This document shows, one piece after another, positions 28,305-40,200 of a stretch of 64,000 nucleotides of DNA. A program made the position numbers and the translations under genes. Below the pieces are notes generated by a model. It was not told the DNA's origin, made no database searches, and saw only the letters and a program-made list of their open reading frames with translations. Source of the stretch: Eleginops maclovinus. Taxonomy: Eukaryota > Chordata > Actinopteri > Perciformes > Eleginopidae. Each line of letters starts with the position of its first letter. The stretch's first letter is position 1. The stretch is from the NCBI RefSeq assembly GCF_036324505.1, contig NC_086361.1, positions 3,350,916-3,414,915 of the forward strand, in the 5' to 3' direction.

Positions 28305-31133
28305 CCTCTGCTCTCTGCCCAGTGTGATCTCAGTCTCCACCTCCTCCCAGTCCAGCGCAGCTTCCCTCCTCTAATTAGTCACAAAGCCAGGCCACGTTAC
28401 ACTCTAATGATGGAGGATTAGGCCTCCACCTCCCACCATCAAATACTAAGGGGAAGAGGATTCTGTTAGAAATAATTCAAGACATGTTTCAAATTAACTT
28501 CCATTATTGAACTGCTGCAAAACAAGGTTTATGTCACTGCCCTGGTGGGGGTCAGTGTGAAAATAAGCCCTGCTAGTGAGGAATTTAGGAAAATATAACA
28601 TTGCAGACCAGTGGTTTCCAACTTTTTCAGGATTTCTGAACCTTTAAAACATTTCAAATTTCAGAATCTGATTTATGAATATGTTTACATCAGTGTGTTG
28701 ATCTATACACCCTGTAACAAACAGATGTAATAGACATGTTATTTGATGCGAAAAACACAACAAAAACAAAAGGACTTGCAAAATGGAAGTAGTCTCATAC
28801 TAATTTGCAACATATATACCAAGTGGACACAAATGCACTTTAGATGTCACCTGAGTTGAAAATAGTCTTGGCCATAAATGACTATATTTCACCTTCAAAA
28901 AACATATTTGGCATTCCATCAACCTCTGACTGAACAATACACAGCCACATATTTGTGCTGCTGAAAAGAAAGACAAGTATCAGTGGCAGTACAATGTTAA
29001 ACTAACAAGATTCTGATGCGTGTTTATTTTTCTAATGTGGCAGCAGTGGGTAGTAAATACAGAGTAGAGAAGGATAGTGTCCAATTACATAAGAGTATAG
29101 CCACAAATGCTATTTAAAAACGTATGTAGTTGGAGGTGTTTGTCTGTGATTTCCGTTGTTCAATGTTTTTGTCCCCCCTCTGCTTCAGGTGCAGGATGCT
29201 CCATTAAAGCCGAGACGGACGAGTGTCCCAACGAGTGCAGTGATCAGGGTCGCTGCGTGGACGGAAAGTGTGTCTGCTTCCCTGGTTACAGTGGACAGGA
29301 CTGCAGCGAGTCCAACTGTCCCGGAAACTGCAACGACAAAGGCCGGTGCGTGAACGGACAGTGTGTGTGCGACCCTGGTTTCACCGGCCCCGACTGCTCT
29401 GAAAGCTCCTGTCCTGGAAACTGCAACAACCGTGGCCGGTGCGTGAACGGCAAGTGTGTGTGCAATGAAGGCTCAACCGGTCCCAGCTGCTCGGACGAAT
29501 CCTGTCCCGGAAACTGCAACAACAAGGGCCGCTGCGTGAACGGAAAGTGCGTGTGCAACCCTGGGTTCACCGGCACCGACTGCTCCAACAGGGCTTGTCC
29601 TAACAACTGCAGTGATCGGGGTAGGTGCGTGGACGGGAAATGTGTGTGCGACAGCGGTTTCACTGGTGCCGATTGCTCTGAGAATTCATGCCAAGGGAAC
29701 TGCAACAACAAGGGCCGCTGCGTAAACGGACAGTGTGTGTGTAACCCGGGGTTCACGGGTCCAGATTGTTCCAAAAGAGCATGTCCTGATAACTGCAACA
29801 ACCACGGGAGGTGTGTGAACGGTAAATGTGAGTGCGAGAGCGGATTCTCCGGTCTCAGCTGCTCAGACGAATCCTGTCCTGGAAACTGCAACAATAGGGG
29901 GCGCTGTGTGAACGGAGAGTGCGTTTGCGATGAAGGATTTGGCGGCCCGGATTGCCTCGAAATAACATGCCCCAACGACTGCACCGATCGCGGCAAGTGC
30001 GTGGACGGGAAATGTGAGTGCGAAAGTGGTTTCACCGGAGACGACTGCTCGCAGGTGTCCTGCCCAGGAAACTGCAACAACAAGGGGCGCTGCGTGAACG
30101 CACAGTGTGTGTGTAACCCCGGGTTCACGGGTCCAGATTGTTCAAAAAGAGCATGTCCTGATAACTGCAACAACCGCGGGAGGTGTGTGAACGGTAAATG
30201 TGAGTGCGAGAGCGGATTCACCGGTCCCAGCTGCTCAGACGAATCCTGTCCGGCAAACTGCAACAATAGGGGGCGCTGCGTTAACGGAGAGTGCGTCTGC
30301 GATGATGGTTTCACAGGATCAGACTGCTCTGAAAAAGCATGTCCAAATAACTGCAGCAACCGCGGGAAGTGCGTCAACGGGAAGTGTGTTTGCGAGGTGG
30401 GCTTCGCCGGGCCAGACTGCAGCGCCAAAGGCTGTCCCGGTAACTGCAACAACAAGGGCCGCTGCGTCAAAGGGAAGTGTGTATGCCGCCGAGGGTTCAA
30501 AGGGCCAGACTGCAGCCAGTGTGAGGACGGCATGACCGGACCCAACTGTGATACCGGTAAGTCAAAGCCAACATATTTTAGAATCACTTATTGAGACTGA
30601 AGAACTCTGTCATGTATACTGCTTTCCACTGGAGAGAGTCCGTTCCAGGTCTGGGCTGTTGCCAGTTTGCTTCACAGTTTTTTGGCAGGTTGAACCAACT
30701 GCGAAACCAGTTTGCTATGCGTTACATCAGGTATGCATTTAGTGTCAACAATGGCGGACTGCGTAGGAGCTATGCTCATGTTTTTCACTGCAATAGAAAT
30801 ACGGAAAAACTGGTTCGTAATTGGGCCCCGGCTCCGAACCAGCCTGGAACTGCTTCAATGGAAAAGGGGTATTAGATGCAGTCTCCATTTACACCTGGAA
30901 TTAATGAGTGTTGTCTTTATAACCATTGTGCCCCACATTTGGATCAAATATCAATAGGAATTTTACATTTTAAACCTTCTTTGCATTTATTGTAAATGCA
31001 TCTATCATCAATACTTTATTTACATGTAGATATTATTTAAACTGGTTATGTTTACACCTCTCTCCACTGTCTCCAGTGTTTTGATATTTCTTTAAACTCA
31101 AATTTTGTGTCCAGGTGAAACAAATAAACGTCT

Positions 31134-31213
<80 letters not shown>

Positions 31214-34200
31214 CAAGTGGCATATGGTCATTTCCGAGTTGATTTAAACGTATTAGTCATCGGAATTTACAAAGCAACTTAATACTTAAGAAATTAATTC
31301 AGTAAAAGTAGTAGAGATAAAAAATAGGATACAGTCGTAGAAAATAAAAAGAACATTTATTTTTTTCAAACTGAAGTACTTATTCCCCCAGTGTAAACAA
31401 ATGCTTTGAACTGTTGTAAAATTGACATAGTGATTGTAATCATTTGTTTGCATAAATGATTTCATTATTTCTGCACATTCCGGTCAAAGCTCTGGTAAAG
31501 TCTTTATTATATTAAGCAAATTCTTTGTTCACTTCGCTACTATGATGCATCATCATGTGAGTGTGTGAGTGAGCACTGTTGCTGTTTTGTTGTTGTTTGT
31601 GTCTTGGTCCTTGTTGTTGCCAGGGCTACAAGAGTGCAGTAGTTTGTCTCTCTGGACCTGGCTGCAGTAGCTGCAGTGACGGAGCTGTTTCATTAAGAGC
31701 AGGATCCAGATCTGCTGCTCGTAGTAGTCCCTCACACTGCAGCCTAACACGGGACACGTGTGTGAGGGTGTGAAGTGTATTCCCAAATGTAACCACGACC
31801 TCTGATTGGATCAAAGGGAGGGAAGTCCCAAAATATCAGCCCCACAAGAGGGAGATTGTATATTTCCATCCACCCGTTTCAATTCAAGCAAACTGCACAA
31901 AAGTGTTTTATGTCTTGTGAAAGTGTTGGTTTACTCTGTACTCTACCTGAGTATTTATGTTTTATATTTCTACACTTCTACTTCACCACATATTAGTACA
32001 CTATTTGTCTGGCAGATTAACTTACATTTAAAATTACATTTTAAAATCTCTCAATGTGTTTTTTTTATTAGAATTAATAATATTTAAAGGATAAAGTGTT
32101 CCTTTATGTGTGACCCTACCCCTTAAACTAAATTAACTATTCATACAGCTTCTTAAATCAGTTGAATAGGGTATTGCAAAACTACAAATATATGAGTGTG
32201 TTGTATATGATGCTTTGCTGTAAATAAACTACCCACCAATTTGATAAAGAATTTAATAAGCATATACAGCAGTTAAATGCAACACACACTTGAATGCAGC
32301 AGTAATCAAGATACACATTATTCAGTCATCTTATATAATATTAAAACACTGGCGGTGATCATTTTACTGGACAAGCAAAACACTTTGCTTTTGAATTACA
32401 TTTTGCTGATAATAATTGCATAATTTCACTTACAGTTTTGAAGCAGGGCTTGTAATTGTCACAAAGTATTTGTATACTAAAGATAATATACTGTACTTTT
32501 AATCAAGTAGAAGTACTTCTTCCAACATTATTGGAAGGAAGTGATGCAGCAGTAATTTTACTTCACAATAAATACTTTAACTTCAGCTCATTTTGCTGAT
32601 AATACTTGCATACTTGTAAATAGATTTGAATGCAGCACTTTAACTTGTCGTCTTTCCACAATGTGTGTGTACTGAAAGAAAGGATCCGATTACCCCCCAC
32701 GCACACTCCAGCCCCTCCCATAGCTGTGCACTTTTCTTTTCTTTTTACTGTAGAGCATCCACAGGTTATTTAAACGCAGGATATGACCAAATTCTAAACC
32801 TAAACACTATTTCAGGTGCAGCAATTAAATGCCCCGACAAGATTCAGCATCTCAGAATCTTCCTATAAAAGTACTGTAGTTGAAGTAAAAAAACGTGTTC
32901 AGAAACCTTTTCAGGAATTTGATGCAAAGAAGATGCAATAAAACGCATGTGTGAGTGTGGTAGGTGGCCACATGACTCTGTATATGAAGCGCATGTTGGA
33001 TCTGGGCAACGGGTTACAGGAAACATGATGTCAGGCTCTCGGTGAGCAGTGAATTTTTCAGCACCAACTTTATGAGAAACTGGTGCAGTAAAGCAAACCT
33101 GTGAATTATTATCGAGTGAGCTTTACTGTGTGAAGTCATGCATCAGCTGCACATGTTCCCGTCTGTGGTTTCTGCAACTGCACTTTATGTGTTCTGTACC
33201 ATGTGAATCAGTAGAGCATGATAGAGCATAACATTCTGTCAACCTATAATATTTTATCATCATTAATGTATTTGCCTTTTCCTCGGCCAATGAAAGAGAT
33301 GGGATGTATCAACGATAGCCCATCAAAGAGAAGGGGGTTACTCTGAGACTGACAGGGTTATTGCATTGAAAATATTTAGCCACATGTTTGTGAAATGATC
33401 AGAATCTGGACAGAAACGGGTCACAAGTGGAAATTGTAAAACAAAGATGCAGTTGCACAAACACATTAAGTGGAATATTTTCCTGCTGTACTAACATTAT
33501 ATTTTTATTTCATGTTATGCAGCCATGTCGGGGGTTTCTCAGCTGAGCACCAGAGACATCACAGAGACGGATGTCACTCTGTTCTGGACTCCACCCAGGG
33601 TCCAGTATGACACCTACCACCTCATCTTCAGCAGCCAGGTACACGTGATCCGGATCATATCATGCTTTCGCCTCAGTAACAGCGCCTATTTAAGTCCATC
33701 ATGACTTTGTTTGCATACACATTTCTTCTAAAGCGGTTCTCTATTCTACTATACTGTATTATACTATACTAGACTACAATTTATACTATACCGTATTATA
33801 ATATGTGTAGATACTAAACTAACTATACTATACTAGGAGCCTAAACTTCACTTAATTAGACTATACTGTACTATACAGTACTATTCACTATTCTATGCTA
33901 CACTACACTGCACTTTCCTATACTAGACTATTACCTACTATTAGGGGTGGGCGATATGAGGTAAAATTCATATCACGATATTGTTCACTGTCCAGACGAT
34001 ATCGATATTATATCACGATATATGAGGGGGAAAAAATCTGAATCACATTTGAATAGCCCTTCTTAGTTAAATGACATTAGTTGAGGCAAAATATGTATTT
34101 TAACATCATAAATCGACTTGGCTTACTTCGCCGTAACTCTCTCCCGACATTCCAAGTAAAGTTGAGGCAGGCATTTCTGGCTGAAGTACTTGTGGCTCGG

Positions 34201-37200
34201 GATCTCGTACCTTGGGTCCAGAGTTTGAAGTAACTTTTTGAAACCCACTTTCTCCACAGTTTGGATGGGTACCATGTCCTTCGCAATGTGATGGGTTATA
34301 GCCTCCGTGATGTCTCTCCATTTCTTGCTTGTCCGCTCATAGGGAGTACCGGCAGCGAATGATGTTTGTAGTGATTGCTGAAGCGATTGAGTGGAAGTCT
34401 GGCTTATCTTTGGTCGAGCTCCTGGGCTGATTGCTTCTCGCATTTTGATGCAATCTGCATATTCTCGTACATGCATCGTTTTAAGGTGATTTAATACATT
34501 GGTGGTGTTTCCACCTTTCGCTAAAACAGCACGGCGACACACTTTACATAAGATATGTTTTTGTTCGAGGTCGGAGATCTTAAAACCAAACCAGTTCCAC
34601 ACGACAGAGGTGCCCCCTTTCTTTTTCACCAATTCGTCATCCTGCACCTGGGTATTCTTTTCTGCCTGTTGACTCATCTTTAATTTTCAATGTCTTCTTT
34701 TTCTTCAATGTCTTCGTCTTCTTCTTCTTGTTCTTCTTCTTGTTTTGGATCCACTATTGCTAGCACTACTTCCGCGCAGCAAAAAATGCTTGCAACGTCC
34801 ACTCATAAAAATAGGTCTACACTGTAAATCCTCAAATTGTGGCCGAGTGCTTTTATTTACTTAGGCTGCACATCGCACTGGCCTTTATTTGGGGCAGGCT
34901 TGTATATGGACCAGGCCTTTATTTCTTGCTTACCTTCTGTTGTATTGTATTACTTAAATCAAATAATGGGCATAATTACAGTAGGCTAATATCATTCACT
35001 GCATATGCATTTAGCGTTGTGCGTCTCCTCACTGAAAAACCATTCCGCTCAAGACCAGCCCCTGCTTGCTAGAAGTTACGAAATTAGTCACGGGGGAAAA
35101 GATTTCCAAAACTTTGTTCTAAACACGCTATTATGCTTATTGCGGACTAAAAAAATCTGTTTCACATCTACATTCATGATTCTACTAGACATCGTGATGT
35201 CCTAAAATAATGTCATGATTTTGATCGTTTAAAGTTGCTTTCGCGTTGCCTGTGGAGTCTGGATTGTTCACACGTCTTGCATGCCCTTATAAGGAGCTCG
35301 TGGAGCGTTTTTGTATGGAAATTAGGTGCACGAGAACTCTGTGCCCAACTGTTTTAGGAACAGACAGGCTGTTTAGGAACACGTCCAGGCATTCATTAAT
35401 CCAGCGGAGATCTGTTGTTAGGTTAATCTTCTGAAGCCCGTTTGAATATACTTCAGAAGACAAAGAATGTTCGACAATGCGACCCAATATGAACGCCAAT
35501 TTATGAATTTGTGAATACCGCGGTATCAACGATATCTCAAAATTCATATCATGGCGCAGCACAATACCGGTTTTTAATATCATACCGGTATATCGCCCAC
35601 CCCTACCTACTATATATTCTACAAGACTATAATAGACTACAAAACATTATACTATATTATGTTACTACACTACACAATGCTCTACTATACTCTACAAGAC
35701 TATACTATACTACACCTAACTTTACTATACTATTCTATACTCTACAAGACTATACTATACTATGAAACATTATACTATACTATAGTATAATAGTACTGTT
35801 ACAACACTACAGGATGCTCTACTATACTATACCTTACTTTACTACACACTATTATACTCTGCTCTACTATACTACTGTACTCTGCACTACTATATTATAT
35901 GCTATGCTATACGATACTCCACAAGACTAAACTACACTTAACTTTACTATACTTTATTAAACTATGCTATTCTACATTATACTTTACTATACTACAGTAC
36001 ATGATACTGCAACCCACTACACGACTATACTTCACTACACTCTAAACTATACCATACTATACTGTACTGTACTGTACTGTACTATACTATACAATACTAT
36101 ACTGTAATGTACTGTACTATACTGTACTGTACTGTACTGTACTATACTATACTGTACTATACTATACTGTACTAGGGCTGAACGATTAATTGCATTTGCG
36201 ATAATATCGCGATATGACAAAACAAGATTTTCCAACCGCAAAGCTGCGATTTGACTGGTCACGTGATCTGGTCACGTGACTTGCGAGTGAGCCGAGCGAA
36301 GCCGAGCAGGCAGGGAAAGAAGTCAACGCTGCGCTTGAACCTGTTGCACAATGGCCTCAGGCTCGTCAGAAGAGTGCACTGCTGGAAGTTCACGAGGTTC
36401 CCGATTGTAATCACAATTGATTTATTGCTTGTGTTTGTTGAAAAATACATGAGAAGAGGACCTTGAAAAAATAATCGCATATTAAATCGCAATTGCAATA
36501 TTGAGGAAAAAAATCGCAATTACATTATTTTCCAAAATCGTTCAGCCCTATACTGTACTGTACTATACTATACTATACTATACTTCACTTTACTATACTA
36601 TAGTGTACTGTACTATACTGTACTGTACTGTACTGTACTGTACTATACTATACTTCACTATACTATACTGTACTGTACTATACTACAGTGGTTCTTAAAC
36701 TTTTTGTCTGACGACCCCACAAAAAAAACTGGAGAGGTTTGGTGACCCCACTTTCCCAAAAGTGTGTAAGTGTGACGTCACGTTTCCGTAGCAACCGATT
36801 TTTTGTTCCAATCCAAACAAATTAACAATGTATGACGATTATTTTATGGAAAAGGAACGATTTTGTGTGAATTAATTTACGAGTTTGCGTCTCCAATGAT
36901 TTGAGTGATAGTCATACATTTTGAAAGAAACAGCAATGCCATCTGCAGTTTGGTTGTTTGGGGGCGGGCTGTAAATCGCGTTGCCAGGACAACGTTATGC
37001 ATTGCAAACCCATGGTAACGACTGTCAATCAAGCAAAAACAAATAGGCAATGTGTAAGAAAAGGCCTGGGCGGCAACAATTTATTAACGCAAACAAGAAC
37101 TGGAACAAACAAAGCAATGAAACAAATGTCCAAATCAAACGGGAGTCAAGAGTCAACAGAGAGTGTGTATGATTGGAACGATCTCACTTCCTCTTATACG

Positions 37201-40200
37201 GACGCCATGTCAATGAGAAGGATGGGCCTGCTTCCGCGAGCATAGCAGGTCAATTCGGGGATCGATGCTGCTCACAGCAACACGAAGATTCTCCTCCATG
37301 CTGTTGAGACGACATCTGTATTTGTTCTTTATGTAGGCCAGGGACGAAAATGTCTTTTCGCACAGATAGGTTGATCCAAACGGCGTGAGGATGTCCATGG
37401 CAGCCTTGGACAACCCGGGGTATTCCTGCACAACTGACAGCCAGAATTCATCTAGAGTTTTTGAGGCAAACGACGCCTGCAATGTGCGGTCGCTGGACAG
37501 CTCAATCAGCGCATCCTCGAGCTCAGATGGCAGGTTGTTTGAGGAGCAGTTGGTGAATGGTTGTCGTACCCAGTCAAAAGGCTCTACATTCTCCGTGAGG
37601 AAATACTTATTGAATTTGTCGAGGAGACTACGAAGATGACAGGTTATTGACTCTTTCAATGAATTGGCATTCATGTCACTCTCCAAAAAGTCGTGCAGCT
37701 CCGAGAACATTTCAAAGTCCCCACTCTCTGCACGGGCTGCCCAACGCTGCAATTTTTTTGTGAAAGCATTCACTTTGTCTGAGAGGGTCAGGATGTTTGT
37801 GCTGGGGCCTTGTAGTGACAGGTTGAGACTATTTAATTTGTCAAATATGCACGGCAGGTATGCAAGACGTGATAACCATCTCGAGTCAGTGAGATGGTCT
37901 GCAAGAGGGGAATGCACGTCTGAGAGGAAGGTGCGCACCTCGCTTCGCAACTCGAACAGGCGTGTAAGAACTTTGCCCCGTGAAAGCCACCTTACCTCTG
38001 AATGAAAAAGAAGGGATTCATGTGCAGACCCCATTTCCTGGCAGAGAAGGGCGAAGAGTCGTGAATTTAAAGGGCGCGATTTGATCGAATTCACTATTTG
38101 GATTGCTGTTTGAAGAACATTGTTAAGCTCGGGTTCAAGTGTCTTGGATGCCAGGGCCTCCCTATGGATAATGCAGTGTGTGAACTTGACATGTGGTGCA
38201 ACGCTAAGGACCTTGGCTTTCAGCCCTTTGTGTTTTCCCATCATAGCCCCGGCACCGTCAGTGCATATGCTTATGCATTTATCCCAATCCAGGCCTGTCT
38301 CCTCCATCCAACCATTAAGACAGTTAAAAATGTCTCCACCAGTACATCTTCCTTCCATCGGAGAGCAGCACAGCATGTCCTCATGCAGTTTCCCGTCATG
38401 ACTGTAGCGAATGAAAACCATTAAATGGGCTACATTAGTCAAGTCAGTAGACTCGTCTAACTGCAAAGAAAACCGGCTGTTTTTCACTCTCTCGATGAGC
38501 TGGCATTTCATATCATTAGCGATGTCGTTAATGCGTTTGGACATGGTATCATTGGAGAGGGGAATCTGTTTAAGCACACTTGCGATCTTTTCACCATGCA
38601 TTGCTGTGGTCATCGCAATTGCTGCAGGAAGGATGAGGCTTTCAGCAATTGTGTGTGGCTTTTGTGCTTTGGCTACAAGGTGGGCCACTTTGTATGACGC
38701 TGCCAAGGCTTTGGTGGGCACAGTAGCTTGGCTATGCACAACGGTCTTTTGCCCATGCAGCGCAGCTTCTTTTCGTAAAAAAAATGTCATGGGTTTCTGA
38801 GCATCATCTGGATGTCGGCTTTCGAGATGTCGTCTCATTTTTGTGGGCTTTAAACTTTCATGTGCCAGAACATCGCCGCAAATAACACACTGTGGGTGGT
38901 CGAGCTCATGTTTTACCTGGCACGTGAATCCATATTTAAGAAATTCTTTCAGGTATCGGCGACGCCTCGTTGGTGGGTCTTTTTTATTCTCACCACCGGC
39001 CAAACTTGTCCCATCTGAGGATCGCGGAGGAGTAGGTGCACAACTGGAGGTAGATGGCACTTCTGAGCTCAAATCATTGTTTTTTAGCAGCCACCTGTCC
39101 ATTTTTGATGAAAGTTATAACTAGGCTAGTGGCTAAAAAAGTGGCTAGTATCACAAACGTGGCTAGTAACGTGGCGAGTTAACTATGACGTATTGTAAAA
39201 AAACCGGGAAGAAATTGAGTTTGAACAGTGGGCGCAGATTGTTACATTGTTTCTATCATAGGACCAATAAACGATTCGAAACGCCATTTAAAGCTGGGCA
39301 ACTTTTTTTTTTCTCTCTCTCTCTCCCTCTTAACAGCGTGTAGGAATGAGAAAAAGGCAGATTTTCATTGTATTGACATTTTATTTTTCGTTGTTTCACC
39401 AGGTGTTATAACAGCTAATTTCCGACTGAAGTAACAAATAATTTTGCGACCCCACGGAAGTTTTTGCCGACCCCGTTTGGGGTCGCGACCCCTAGTTTAA
39501 GAATCACTGCTATACTATACTGTACCTTACTGTACTGTACTGTGCTGTACTATACTTCACTATACTAAATTAAACTCTACTCTACGATACTGTATTCTTC
39601 TATACTCTACAATACTATACTAAACTTAACTATACCATGTTATAATATACTATTCAGTATCCTGAAGTTTGACCAACCCTAATAGATACTGTTGGTTCAA
39701 ACGTGGATTCTAGGAAATTAAGTGCAGACCTCCTTGGAATAAATAGCATTAACTTTATTTGTTCAATAAATGAGAGAAAAAGTTGGTTCATGGCACACTT
39801 AAATAACACATGTTTCAATCTTTGGGATTGGCAGAAGCTATCAAGTGTTTCCGAAATAAAACACTTAAGTCCGAGTGCAGTCACAACTCATTGGTGTCCA
39901 GTTGCGAGGAAGTCTAAATACTGTGCATGCTCAAAATCTGCCAAACAAACGAGATATTCAAAAACACACACACCCACCCTTCAGACACAAATAATTCAGG
40001 CAGAAGATGTTTGCTGGATGTCCCAACATTCAGAGCTGCTGAAAATCCTCATATGGCCACTCATTTTGTGAGGAAAAAACTTGGTCGGAAGTTTACACAA
40101 GATCCCTAAGGAGCTCTAAAACATTTAGGATGAGGTCTACAGACAGCACTTCAAAACTGAAATGCATCACCTCAAACAACCTCTGCTGTCTGACATCATA

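Larger units (their letters stand above)
26481..29188 (+). other. Rest of intron 3 of tnxb
   Basis: Contains a CA repeat (27358-27424), a GT repeat (28212-28304) and a fragment of the dispersed TACTT repeat near 28000. No additional exon was recognised. Confidence 0.6.
33745..39660. repeat. Degenerate (TACTA/TACTG)n array split by three hAT insertions
   Basis: Pentamer-rich sequence at 33745-33941, 35606-36172, 36551-36685 and 39510-39660 is built from TACTA, TACTG and CTATA variants. Without the three transposons it forms one array of about 1 kb inside intron 5. Confidence 0.9.

Noticed and set aside
29286..30587. 433-codon open frame antisense to the EGF exon
   Set aside because: Produced by the 93-bp periodic codons of the EGF array; His/Pro/Leu/Ser-rich with no domain, and the sense frame has full Cys conservation.
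37210..39102. Host-domesticated ZBED5-like gene
   Set aside because: The frame lies inside intact inverted ends with a perfect target duplication, so it is a transposon-borne transposase.
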